A stretch of DNA of 40,500 nucleotides, taken from positions 1 to 40,500 of the forward strand of contig PXBF01000045.1 of NCBI GenBank assembly GCA_003567005.1. Reading direction: 5' to 3'. Positions 32,066-40,371 of the stretch are shown piece by piece (the stretch's first letter is position 1; every line of letters starts with the position of its first letter). A program made the position numbers and the translations under genes. The stretch comes from PVC group bacterium (GTDB taxonomy: Bacteria > Verrucomicrobiota > Kiritimatiellia > UBA8416). The notes beneath the pieces were generated by a model. That model searched no databases, was not told the DNA's origin, and saw nothing but the letters and a program-made list of their open reading frames with translations.

Positions 32066-33481
32066 ATGAAAATATGGATATTGTTACTAATCATTTCCTT
32101 TTCGGCAGCGGGCTGTGCCTTGCCGACAAGGGAAAATTCCGTTGATAAAGGTCAGGATATCTTTGGGGCGATGCAAGCCGCCACACTGGCAGCAGCTGAG
32201 CAGGCCCGAGAACGGGTCGTATTGGTCAAGCTTCTGGGGATACAACACAACCAGAACCGCAATGTCATCGTTATTGGAGATGGGTCGGGGCGCCCAAGCG
32301 GAGGAGAACAAGCCTTACAGGGCATTGTCTTGGCAGAGGATGGGTATGTCGTTGTAGGAGAGAAATTGGATGAAGAGCGGTTCGATCGCATTGAGGTGTG
32401 GGTTGGGGACCGCGTGTACCCCGCTCGGCTTGTACAGGTGGATAATCAGCTGGATATGTCTTTGCTGAAGGTTGATGCGGACGCACCTCTTGCTGCATTT
32501 GATTTCTCCTCGTATGGCGACCTTTCGGTTGGTGGTTGGTTTGTGGCAGTGCAAGCCACGGATGAAGATTCCGACTATGAACCCCTCGTTACATTAGGAA
32601 TGAGCCGCGGTCTTATCGATGGACATTATCGTACATTCTTAATCAACGAGGTAGGTGCCGCAAGTCCGGTAGGAACGGTTCTCATGAGTCTGGACGGTAA
32701 ACCGGCAGGTATTATGCAACGGCGGCGCCGGGCGTTGGCTATTCGGGATTTACAGGATGATTTCACATTACTGTTGGCTGATGCAAGGGGAGATGAATCT
32801 GCTGATAGGGATGCAATGCGGAATGCTTGGTTGGGCATTCTGATGATGCCGATCAACCGCGAGTATGCTTGGCTGCATGACTTGGATCGCAGTTCACTTT
32901 GGGTCCAGAATGTCGTTGTTGACGGTTCAGCCTACCTGGCAGAGATCAGGAATGGCGATTTGATCGTTGGGGTCAATGGTGAGGATATTTTGTTTTCTGG
33001 CCGCCGTGCGCGGCAGTATTTCGTTAAGATGCTTCGTCCGCGAGAAGGTGCTCCCTTTCGTGTAACGGTTCTGCGTGACGGTGAACGCCTGGAACTTTCT
33101 GGCGAGTTTGTTTCTCGGTCACCAGATGTGCGCGTGCGGGCCGATGATCTTGGCGTGACGGTGAGGCAAATTAGACCTGGAACCGGAAGATTGAATAATT
33201 TCTTTACAGAAGATGGTGTTCTTGTAGAAGAGGTGAGAAGTGGTAGTGCGGCTGCTGTTGGTAGCTCCATGCGGACCAGCCTGCTGAACCGCGGTGATAT
33301 CATTACCGCTGTGGAAGGTATTCCGACGCCAGATATTGATGCGTTTTCGCGTGTTTTGGAAACTGTGCGCCGTGAAAGACCGGATGTGATACGCGTTGAT
33401 TACATGCGTGGGCGTGTGACAGGTATAGCAGCATTGAATCTACAACTTGGCGATAGCAGAGAGGATCGGTCCGGTTTATGA
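32066..33481 (+). CDS. Lipoprotein with degenerate HtrA-like protease and PDZ domains
   Basis: 471 residues. A signal peptide ends in a lipobox (FSAAGC, Cys17). Residues about 45-245 follow the layout of a trypsin/HtrA fold (LQGIVLAEDGYVVVGEKLDE, RLVQVDNQLDMSLLKVDAD), but the His motif TNxHV reads VVGEKL and the GxSGG nucleophile region reads GAASPVGTVLMS. Two of three catalytic residues are therefore missing. One PDZ-like domain follows (about 268-350), and a second (about 365-460) contains GVLVEEVRSGSAA and LLNRGDIITAVEGI. The stop overlaps the active-looking protease downstream by 4 bases, suggesting the two work together: a pseudoprotease subunit, adaptor or decoy. Confidence 0.75.
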   Translation: MKIWILLLIISFSAAGCALPTRENSVDKGQDIFGAMQAATLAAAEQARERVVLVKLLGIQHNQNRNVIVIGDGSGRPSGGEQALQGIVLAEDGYVVVGEKLDEERFDRIEVWVGDRVYPARLVQVDNQLDMSLLKVDADAPLAAFDFSSYGDLSVGGWFVAVQATDEDSDYEPLVTLGMSRGLIDGHYRTFLINEVGAASPVGTVLMSLDGKPAGIMQRRRRALAIRDLQDDFTLLLADARGDESADRDAMRNAWLGILMMPINREYAWLHDLDRSSLWVQNVVVDGSAYLAEIRNGDLIVGVNGEDILFSGRRARQYFVKMLRPREGAPFRVTVLRDGERLELSGEFVSRSPDVRVRADDLGVTVRQIRPGTGRLNNFFTEDGVLVEEVRSGSAAAVGSSMRTSLLNRGDIITAVEGIPTPDIDAFSRVLETVRRERPDVIRVDYMRGRVTGIAALNLQLGDSREDRSGL

Positions 33482-35331
33482 AAATTATAATATTACTTTT
33501 CTTGTTGATCGGTTTGGTTGCGCGTGGCGCAGCTCCTGTACCTTTGGATGATGCGCAGTATCAGGATATACCTGAACACGTAGTGCGAATGGTGGACCCT
33601 GCGGTCGTTGCCATCCAGCATGAAGGTGGGGCAGGAAGCGGGTTTATCGTTACAACGGATGGCCTGATTTTAACCAATGGTCATGTGGTTCGGGGCAATG
33701 ATCCTGAAGACCCCACAAAACCGGCGCGATCGATAACGGTTATCATGCATGATGACAGAAAATTTGTAGCCAGGGTCTTAGGATTTTGCATGGATCCGGA
33801 TGTGGCATTATTGCGGATCGATAGTCCGACGCCCCTAATGACGGTTCAGTTTGGTGATTCGCGAAGTGCGCAGACAGGACAGCGCGTTTTTGCTGTTGGA
33901 ACGCCGCACGGGTTTAAGCGTACATTTTCAAGTGGAATTCTCAGTAATGTTGATCGTACCGATCTCAATACTTTCACAAAAGTGATGCAAACGGATGCCG
34001 CGATCAATCCGGGAAGCAGCGGTGGACCTTTGTTCGATCGCAACGGTCTTGTGATCGGAATGAATACCTATGGTACGCGCGGCGCGGATAATATTGGCTT
34101 CACGATCCCGATTCATGTTGTTGAAAAACTGTATCATGATCTGCGTGATCATGGTCGTTTCATGCGCGCGGATGTGCCGCTGTTTATCGTGCGAGCATTA
34201 TATGATGAGTTGCGAGCGGTATTAGACGTTGAAGATGGTATTCTTGTTGAATATGTGATGGCGGATAGTCCTGCTGCCGAAGCAGGTTTGCAGGCCGGTG
34301 ACATTATTGTGAAGCAGAACGGGGAAGAGATATCGGCACGCAGCAGTGTGGAACTTCTTGAGTTTGATTGGGCGCTAGCCTCTTTGCAAGTAGGGGATAC
34401 CGTTGTTTGGGATATCTTGCGCGAGAGTGATAATGGTCATGAATCGGTTACTGTCCAAGCTGTGCTGCAAGAGGCAGAGCCAACGGTGGCAGGAGGTGTG
34501 ACCCCGGGAGAAATACGGGTTGAAAAATATGATGCGTTGGGACTGCCTTTTACCCAGATCGTTCGTCAACATCGTATACAATACGCTTTGCAGGATGATC
34601 CCGGGGTTTTGGTGCGGACACCGGATAATGCCAGTCCGGCGAGTCGTGCTCAATTGGAGCAACATGACATCATCACTGCCGTGGGCGGTGTTGCGGTTCA
34701 TGATGTATCATCATTTCGTGATGTCCTGGAAAGCCGTTTGGCTGCACAAGATCCGTTCATTGAACTGGAAGTGCGCCGCCGGCAAATAACATGGCGAACG
34801 GCATTGGCTCCCTATTACGATTTAGCCGATCAGCGTATTCTGGTGATTGCTCCTCCTGGTGACGTTCATAACATGGACCAGGTGCTCAGGGAACTAGTTG
34901 CGCAAGGAGCGACATTAACGGTTGCTTGTGCAACAGGCGAAACAGAGCTTCCGAGTAGAGTGATACAGGATCAAATTGCTTTGGATGACGTATCAATTGA
35001 AGATATTGATGTCCTATTGCTCATGGATAGTGAGCAGGTTGACCAGCACTGGGAAGAAGAGTTGGTCTTGCAAATCGTACGCGATGTGCATGCAGAGGAA
35101 AAAATCTTGTCTGCTCTCGGTGGTTCTGTGATTACATTGCTTGCTGCAGAACCGGAACTGATGGAGAAAAGCATCACGACGAGTACGGTACATTCTGGGG
35201 AAGCGATTCAACGAAATGCTCGTTACACTGGAGAAACGGTAGAAAAGGATGCTCATGTGCTAACGGGATCTGGTGTCGATCGTCAAGCCATTCGCGAATT
35301 TCTACGCCAGCTCGCGCGCAGTGCCCGCTAG
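33478..35331 (+). CDS. HtrA/DegP-like serine protease with two PDZ domains and a DJ-1/PfpI-like C-terminal domain
   Basis: 617 residues with a signal peptide (about 1-19). The protease domain (about 30-225) has an intact triad: His69 in LTNGHVV, Asp108 in PDVALLRI, Ser181 in NPGSSGGPLF. PDZ1 (about 235-332) contains ILVEYVMADSPAAEAGLQAGDIIVK. PDZ2 (about 350-435) contains GVLVRTPDNASPASRAQLEQHDIITAVGG. Residues about 452-617 resemble a DJ-1/PfpI fold: QRILVIAPPGDVHNMDQVLR, then IDVLLLMDSEQVDQ, then EEKILSALGGSVITLLAA at the usual nucleophile elbow and AHVLTGSGVDRQAIREFL. The elbow Cys-His is replaced by Gly-Gly, so that domain probably binds rather than cleaves. It is coupled to the upstream pseudoprotease. 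Confidence 0.8.
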   Translation: MKIIILLFLLIGLVARGAAPVPLDDAQYQDIPEHVVRMVDPAVVAIQHEGGAGSGFIVTTDGLILTNGHVVRGNDPEDPTKPARSITVIMHDDRKFVARVLGFCMDPDVALLRIDSPTPLMTVQFGDSRSAQTGQRVFAVGTPHGFKRTFSSGILSNVDRTDLNTFTKVMQTDAAINPGSSGGPLFDRNGLVIGMNTYGTRGADNIGFTIPIHVVEKLYHDLRDHGRFMRADVPLFIVRALYDELRAVLDVEDGILVEYVMADSPAAEAGLQAGDIIVKQNGEEISARSSVELLEFDWALASLQVGDTVVWDILRESDNGHESVTVQAVLQEAEPTVAGGVTPGEIRVEKYDALGLPFTQIVRQHRIQYALQDDPGVLVRTPDNASPASRAQLEQHDIITAVGGVAVHDVSSFRDVLESRLAAQDPFIELEVRRRQITWRTALAPYYDLADQRILVIAPPGDVHNMDQVLRELVAQGATLTVACATGETELPSRVIQDQIALDDVSIEDIDVLLLMDSEQVDQHWEEELVLQIVRDVHAEEKILSALGGSVITLLAAEPELMEKSITTSTVHSGEAIQRNARYTGETVEKDAHVLTGSGVDRQAIREFLRQLARSAR

Positions 35332-35388
35332 CCCTGGATGGCATATGCGCTGTGGTGGCGGATATTCTTGATTTCGGGATTTCCAAAA

Positions 35389-35445
35389 CATACCCTCGAT
35401 TATCTGTCCGGAGGACTTCATACCCTGCCGATTTTGCGGGGTATG
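35389..35445. promoter_or_regulatory. Direct repeats and hairpin between the HtrA gene and hsdM
   Basis: CATACCCT occurs at 35389-35396 and 35419-35426, each followed by CGATT after 0 or 2 bases. The second copy is also the left arm of a 10-pair stem (35419-35428 with 35436-35445, one G-T pair, 7-base loop). No T tract follows, so it looks more like an operator or leader element of the restriction locus than a terminator. Confidence 0.4.
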
Positions 35446-35466
35446 GTAATATGAGAGAGGGGCCAA

Positions 35467-36966
35467 ATGGCGAACAGCAATGGGACGCTTGAATCACGTT
35501 TATGGGCGGCAGCAGACGAACTTAGAGCCAATTCAAAACTTCGGGCTTCTGACTACAGTGTTCCGGTTCTCGGACTCATCTTCCTCAAATACGCAGACCA
35601 ACGTTTTTCTGTAGCACGCAAACAAATCGAAGGTCAATCCTCTGGCCGTCGCAAAATCGGCAAAACCGACTATCAAGCCCGGGGTGTGATGTATCTACCG
35701 GATCAATCTCGCTTCTCCGCTCTCATCGCACTCCCCGAATCCGAAAACCTCGGCAAACATATCAACGAGGCAATGAAAGCCATCGAGACGGAGAACGAGG
35801 AACTACGCGGCATCCTTCCCCAGACCTACCACCAATTCGAGAATCGCACACTCGCCACACTTCTCAAGACCTTCAATTCCGTGCCGATGGATGTCGAAGG
35901 CGATGTGTTCGGGAAGATTTACGAATATTTCTTGGGCAATTTTGCGATGAGGGAAGGTCAGAAAGGCGGGGAGTTCTTCACCCCGACATCCATCGTAAAA
36001 CTTATCGTGGATATCATTGAACCGTATCACGGACGCATCTTCGACCCGGCTTGCGGATCTGGCGGTATGTTCGTGCAATCCGCCCGCTTCGTTGAACGCC
36101 ACAAAGCCAACCCCAATGCCGAACTAAGCGTGTTTGGAGAAGAACGGGTTGAAGGGAACGTCAAGCTGGCCCGCATGAACCTTGCGGTTCACGGGTTGTC
36201 CGGCGATATTCGCCAAGGTAATTCTTACTACGACAACGAACACAAAGCCGTAGGACGTTTTGAATATGTCATGGCAAATCCTCCCTTCAACGTAAACGGG
36301 ATCGATAAAGAACGGATGAAAGACGATCCCCGCTGTCCATTCGGGCTCCCCAAGGTGGACAATGGGAACTACATCTGGATTCAGCAATTTTATGCTGCCT
36401 TGAGTGATAAGGGGCGAGCCGGATTCGTCATGGCAAACAGTGCGAGCGATGCCAGAGCCTCTGAACTCGAAATCCGCAAGCAGTTGATTGAAGACAAATC
36501 CGTGGATGTGATGGTCGCCATAAGCAGCAACTTCTTTTACACCGTCACCTTGCCCGTGACCCTGTGGTTTCTCGACAAGGCAAAGCGTACTTTGCCACCC
36601 TCACCTCAATCCTCTCCCACTGGGAGAGGAAGCAAAATTCTCCCCTCTACCTCTGGGAGAGGGGCCGGGGGGGAGGGAGGAAGAGCACAGTATTCCGATA
36701 CAGTGCTCTTCATCGATGCCCGCCACATCTACCACCAGATAGACCGTGCCCACCGTGACTTCACTCCCGATCAAGGCGAGTTCCTTGCCAATGTTGTTCG
36801 CCTATATCGCGGTGTACCGATCGAGAATGAACATGGTTCCATAGAGCTGCTCAAACAATATGGTTTTGCAACAGGCGAACAGCATCCCTCACCCCAACCC
36901 TCTCCCACGGGGAGAGGGTGCACGGCTGAACTCCCCTCTACCTCTGGGAGAGGGGGTGGGGGGTGA
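35467..36966 (+). CDS. hsdM: Type I restriction-modification methyltransferase subunit, frame-disrupted
   Basis: N6-adenine methyltransferase subunit of a type I system. The N-terminal helical domain (1 to about 150) is followed by [17 protein letters not shown], the AdoMet motif [11 protein letters not shown] and the catalytic NPPF. The later conserved [24 protein letters not shown] block is also present. A palindromic element is inserted in frame within the loop just before that block (protein [20 protein letters not shown]). A second copy near the end adds [17 protein letters not shown] and ends in a stop at 36964-36966, so the C-terminal coiled coil that contacts HsdS lies in another frame downstream. 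Codon choice (many C-ending codons) differs from the rest of the window. The product may be inactive or rescued by slippage. Confidence 0.85.
   Translation: MANSNGTLESRLWAAADELRANSKLRASDYSVPVLGLIFLKYADQRFSVARKQIEGQSSGRRKIGKTDYQARGVMYLPDQSRFSALIALPESENLGKHINEAMKAIETENEELRGILPQTYHQFENRTLATLLKTFNSVPMDVEGDVFGKIYEYFLGNFAMREGQKGGEFFTPTSIVKLIVDIIEPYHGRIFDPACGSGGMFVQSARFVERHKANPNAELSVFGEERVEGNVKLARMNLAVHGLSGDIRQGNSYYDNEHKAVGRFEYVMANPPFNVNGIDKERMKDDPRCPFGLPKVDNGNYIWIQQFYAALSDKGRAGFVMANSASDARASELEIRKQLIEDKSVDVMVAISSNFFYTVTLPVTLWFLDKAKRTLPPSPQSSPTGRGSKILPSTSGRGAGGEGGRAQYSDTVLFIDARHIYHQIDRAHRDFTPDQGEFLANVVRLYRGVPIENEHGSIELLKQYGFATGEQHPSPQPSPTGRGCTAELPSTSGRGGGG
36598..36680. repeat. GC-rich palindromic element, copy 1, inside hsdM
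   Basis: About 83 bases beginning CCCTCACC and ending in a run of G with GAGGGAGG. It contains two inner stems (CTCTCCCA/TGGGAGAG and CCCCTCT/AGAGGGG). Translated in frame it adds Pro/Ser/Gly-rich residues to HsdM without breaking the frame. It closely resembles copy 2 but with eroded ends. Confidence 0.85.
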
Positions 36967-36969
36967 GGG
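36886..36969. repeat. GC-rich palindromic element, copy 2, inside hsdM
   Basis: 84 bases with perfect 10-base terminal inverted repeats CCCTCACCCC and GGGGTGAGGG, and the same two inner stems as copy 1. This REP/MITE-like family, seen widely in bacteria as CCCTCACCC...GGGAGAGGG elements, lacks a transposase. The hsdM frame stops inside its right end, and the gene continues in another frame. Confidence 0.88.
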
Positions 36970-37222
36970 TGCTCCATCCTTGTTTCGCTATCAGAATATC
37001 CCCGGGCTTTGCCGGGTTGCTACAATGCAAGAAATTGAACAACAAGGATGGAGTTTGAATCCTGGACGCTATGTGGGGGTTGCTGACCGTGCCCCTGATG
37101 ATTTTGACTTTTACGAACGTCTTGAGGAGTTGAACGAGGAACTAGAGGTACTCAACAACGAAGCCCGGGAACTCGAAGACCGCATCGCCGACAACGTGTC
37201 TAAGATTATGGAGGCACGATGA
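36968..37222 (+). pseudogene. hsdM: Out-of-frame C-terminal part of hsdM
   Basis: Directly after the second element, another frame gives [20 protein letters not shown] followed by [20 protein letters not shown] and a coiled coil ending [13 protein letters not shown]. This is the normal end of HsdM (GYxLxPGRYVG signature and HsdS-contact helix). A shift of one base relative to the upstream frame is needed to join them. The ATG in ATMQEIEQ (about 37025) could allow independent translation. The stop overlaps the next start as ATGA. Either the element insertion broke the gene or a base-count error lies in the G-rich element. Confidence 0.8.
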
Positions 37223-38238
37223 AAAAAGAGGTGACACCCGACAACTATGCCGTTCTTTTGACCGACGTCAAACAACGCATCCGTTCCGCCCAGTATGCAG
37301 CCCTCAAGTCCGTCAACAAGGAGCTTGTTGGTCTTTACTGGGATATCGGACAAATGATTGTGGAACGGCAGAAACAGGCTGGTTGGGGCAAATCCGTCGT
37401 CGAGAAGCTGGCGGGCGACTTGCAGGCGGAGTTTCCGGGGGTAAGCGGATTCTCGGCCATAAACCTCTGGCGTATGCGTCAGTTTTACGAGGAATATCGG
37501 GACGACGCAAAACTATCACCACTGGTGACAGAAATTAGTTGGTCCCACAATCTGGTAATATTCCAACAGTGCAAAGACCCGCAGGAACGTGAATTTTACA
37601 TCAAAATGACCCGCAAGTTCGGCTGGTCAAAGAACGTCCTCATACACCAGATAGAGAACCAATCTTTCCAGAAGTACCTGCTCAACCAGACCAACTTTGA
37701 CAAGGCGGTCCCCGAGAAATATCGCAATCAAGCCAAGCTGGCGGTCAAGGACGAGTACAGTTTTGATTTTCTTGAGCTTGGCGAGGAACACGCAGAAAAA
37801 GAACTGGAACAGGCGATCATGGGGCGCATGGAACAGTTTCTCGCCGAGATGGGAGGACGCTTCACGTTCATGGGGCGTCAGTTCCGGTTGGACGTTGACG
37901 GCGATGAATTCTTTATCGATTTGCTTCTTTTCCACCGTCACCTGAAAAGCCTAGTTGCCATCGAATTGAAAGTCGGCAAATTCGTTCCCGAGTTCGTTGG
38001 CAAGATGCAATTCTACCTTTCGGTACTCGATGACAAGGTACGGCTTCCCGACGAGAATCCATCCATCGGGATTATCCTCTGCAAAAGCAAGAAGCGAATG
38101 ACCGTCGATTATGCATTGCGGGAAGCAACCAAACCCATCGGCGTGGCAACTTACAAGGTGGTCAAGCAACTGCCAGCCAAACTGAAGTCGGAGCTTCCCA
38201 CCCCCGAAGACATCCGGAAACTGGTGGAGGATCTGTGA
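37219..38238 (+). CDS. YhcG-family (DUF1016) nuclease-like protein
   Basis: 339 residues. The N-terminal DUF1016 helical domain (about 10-170) has [29 protein letters not shown] and LSWSHN-type features (here [10 protein letters not shown]). The C-terminal PD-(D/E)XK nuclease domain has [25 protein letters not shown], giving Asp234 and Glu249-x-Lys251. Proteins of this family are often carried inside type I restriction operons, probably as an extra defence nuclease. It sits between hsdM and hsdS, overlapping the hsdM tail by 4 bases. It carries C-ending codons like the rest of the island. Confidence 0.88.
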   Translation: MKKEVTPDNYAVLLTDVKQRIRSAQYAALKSVNKELVGLYWDIGQMIVERQKQAGWGKSVVEKLAGDLQAEFPGVSGFSAINLWRMRQFYEEYRDDAKLSPLVTEISWSHNLVIFQQCKDPQEREFYIKMTRKFGWSKNVLIHQIENQSFQKYLLNQTNFDKAVPEKYRNQAKLAVKDEYSFDFLELGEEHAEKELEQAIMGRMEQFLAEMGGRFTFMGRQFRLDVDGDEFFIDLLLFHRHLKSLVAIELKVGKFVPEFVGKMQFYLSVLDDKVRLPDENPSIGIILCKSKKRMTVDYALREATKPIGVATYKVVKQLPAKLKSELPTPEDIRKLVEDL

Positions 38239-38306
38239 ACAACGAACCCCTTGGACACGAGGATTGCATTGCTGTAAATGTGGCAAAGGTTGCGGAGGCG
38301 CGGTGA
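38235..38306 (+). pseudogene. Relic tail of a second, diverged hsdM just before hsdS
   Basis: A 23-codon frame from GTG 38235 ends in EDCIAVNVAKVAEAR and its stop overlaps the hsdS GTG (GTGA). The end of the hsdM gene upstream reads [15 protein letters not shown] before an ATGA overlap. Ten of fifteen residues are identical, but the DNA differs at many sites. This looks like the leftover 3' end of another hsdM that originally preceded this hsdS. It probably now serves only to couple translation to hsdS. Confidence 0.6.
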
Positions 38307-39505
38307 CAGAGAAGAATACTATTCTTGAGAGCACCCTTGATGCCGTCTGCACTTTGGTCACGGATGGAACTCACGATACACCCCCAGTCGTTGACTCTGG
38401 CTATCCACTAATCAAGGCCAAAGAAATCGTTGGTGGCAGGATAGACTTCGAGTCATGTGCTCGGATTGGCGAAGAAGAACACTTCAAAGTCATAGCGAGG
38501 TCAAAGCCAGAACGGGGCGACACACTCTTTGCCCACATAGGTGCTTCTCTCGGTGAAGCCGCACATGTCGGAACAACACGTCCCTTCAGCATAAAGAACA
38601 TCGCATTGTTCAAGCCCAACCCCGACATTATCTACCCGCGCTACCTTTACTTCCTAGTGATTGGCCCCGTATTTCAGGAGATGGCGAAGGCTGCGCGCAC
38701 AGGTTCTGCCCAACCATTTTTGAGTCTTGGTCACCTCAGAGGACACAAAATTCGATTCCACAAGGATATTACAGTCCAGAAAAAGATTGCGACGATACTT
38801 TCGACATATGATGATCTGATTGAAAACAACGAGCGGCGCATCAAGATTCTCGAAGAGATGGCGCAGAACCTATACCGCGAATGGTTCGTGAACTTCCGCT
38901 TCCCCGGACACGAAAAAGTCAAACTCGTCGATTCGCCCCTCGGCAAAATCCCGGAGGGATGGGATGTTGGGCGACTCGACGATGCTCTTGTCCTTCAGAG
39001 GGGGTTCGATCTCCCCAAAAAACAACGCAGAACAGGGACTATTCCAATCTATGCGGCAACCGGGATCAGCGGATATCATAGCGAAGGAAAGGTCAAGGGA
39101 CCAGGTGTTGTAACAGGACGATCTGGTTCGCTTGGGGAAGTCACCTATGTTGAGTCTGATTTCTGGCCATTGAATACAACATTATGGGTGAAAGAATTCC
39201 GTCGAGCAACCCCCCTATACAGTTATTACCTTTTACGGAAGCTAGGTTTGAAACAGTACAACTCTGGCGTAGCCGTTCCGACTCTGAATCGCAATGACAT
39301 TCACGGTCTTAACGTCTTACTTCCCCCAAGGTCAGTACTCTCTGAATTCGATTCTATCGTTTTGAATGTTTTCGGGCAGACCAGATGTATTTGTAAAAAA
39401 AACCGATCCCTTCGCGAAACGCGCGACCTGCTTTTGCCAAAACTTATTTCCGGCGAAGTTGACGTTTCCGAACTCGATATCGAAATTTCAGAGGTGGCAG
39501 CATGA
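38303..39505 (+). CDS. hsdS: Type I restriction specificity subunit
   Basis: 400 residues from the GTG at 38303, which has GGAGG 4 bases upstream; a TTG at 38264 is less likely. Two target-recognition domains are seen: TRD1 (about 5-150, with LVTDGTHDTP) and TRD2 (about 205-350, with GKIPEGWDVGRLDD at its start). The central helix QKKIATILSTYDDLIENNERRIKILEEMAQNLYREWF separates them, and a similar helix closes the protein (RSLRETRDLLLPKLISGEVDVSEL). It sets the DNA sequence recognised by HsdM and HsdR. The stop overlaps the next start by 4 bases. Confidence 0.92.
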   Translation: MTEKNTILESTLDAVCTLVTDGTHDTPPVVDSGYPLIKAKEIVGGRIDFESCARIGEEEHFKVIARSKPERGDTLFAHIGASLGEAAHVGTTRPFSIKNIALFKPNPDIIYPRYLYFLVIGPVFQEMAKAARTGSAQPFLSLGHLRGHKIRFHKDITVQKKIATILSTYDDLIENNERRIKILEEMAQNLYREWFVNFRFPGHEKVKLVDSPLGKIPEGWDVGRLDDALVLQRGFDLPKKQRRTGTIPIYAATGISGYHSEGKVKGPGVVTGRSGSLGEVTYVESDFWPLNTTLWVKEFRRATPLYSYYLLRKLGLKQYNSGVAVPTLNRNDIHGLNVLLPPRSVLSEFDSIVLNVFGQTRCICKKNRSLRETRDLLLPKLISGEVDVSELDIEISEVAA

Positions 39506-40371
39506 AAAGTATACCCGGTCAGTGGAATAGTTCCATCACAAGGGTCCGCCCCTTCTTTCAATCTCTCTTTAGGAAAGACCCCACGGGCAAAAGTTGGCTG
39601 CCGCGTTTACTGTCGGCGGCACCAGCGGCACCTGAGCACATAATAAGAAACACTGGTCTGTTGCTCCCTTGGGTTACCGAGTGTCGTTCCTATTCTGACC
39701 GCGTCTTAATGAAGCCTCCTTATGAGGTAAGTTCACCAATCCTTTTAGAAGGGTGCTTTGAGAAGTCTGTTCCTCCGCCGACGGCGCTCTTGCGCTGGCT
39801 GATTAAAAATCCATCTTCTGATGCTCGTCTCATCAATGCCGCGTCAAATGTTTCCTCCAAAACGAAGCAACAACGAAACCAGTTGTTTGGTTGTGATGGT
39901 GCCGAGTTGCAGCTTGAAATGAGGACTGCCGCAATCTCTGAATTGGAGCGGGTTCGTGGCGTTGGGTCGAACAGAAAGTGGTGGGCGTTTGAGGGGTTCA
40001 CGGAAGTTGACTGTTATCTTGAAACGGACAGTTTGGTTCTGTTGATAGAGGGTAAACGGACAGAACCCCTTTCGGAATCGACGATCTGGCATAAGGGGCG
40101 CAACCAACTCCTTCGCAATGTAGAATCGGCATCCGAAATCGCAAGCGGAAAAGAGTTTGGTGTTTTGCTGATGAGTGAGGAACCGATTGCTCCGCCGAAT
40201 ATATCAGATATCGACGAAAGCTTCCCGCATCTATCAGCAAGCAAGAAGCAGGAATTGGTTGGACATTACTGGGGATGCGTGACATGGAAAGAGGCGTGCG
40301 CTGCCACCGGGATACCTTTTGATGATCTTCCACATACAACTGTAGATGTCGTTACTGGAATGAAGCAATGA
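39502..40371 (+). CDS. Unknown PD-(D/E)XK-like protein inside the type I locus
   Basis: 289 residues of no family that I can name. The segment EGFTEVDCYLETDSLVLLIE followed by GKRTEP (about 164-188) has the layout of a PD-(D/E)XK nuclease core: Asp170, then Glu183-x-Lys185 on the next strand. A following helix, WHKGRNQLLRNVESA, has a QxxR-like position seen in many such nucleases. The N-terminal half is helical and Pro/Ser-rich. Overlaps with hsdS and hsdR of 4 bases on each side show it is built into the operon, so an extra defence or regulatory nuclease is plausible. Catalytic function is inference. Confidence 0.65.
   Translation: MKSIPGQWNSSITRVRPFFQSLFRKDPTGKSWLPRLLSAAPAAPEHIIRNTGLLLPWVTECRSYSDRVLMKPPYEVSSPILLEGCFEKSVPPPTALLRWLIKNPSSDARLINAASNVSSKTKQQRNQLFGCDGAELQLEMRTAAISELERVRGVGSNRKWWAFEGFTEVDCYLETDSLVLLIEGKRTEPLSESTIWHKGRNQLLRNVESASEIASGKEFGVLLMSEEPIAPPNISDIDESFPHLSASKKQELVGHYWGCVTWKEACAATGIPFDDLPHTTVDVVTGMKQ

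Noticed and set aside
36592..36969. GC-rich palindromes in hsdM considered as a CRISPR array
   Set aside because: Only two copies, about 290 bases apart with coding sequence between them and internal stems of their own; this is a REP/MITE-like element.
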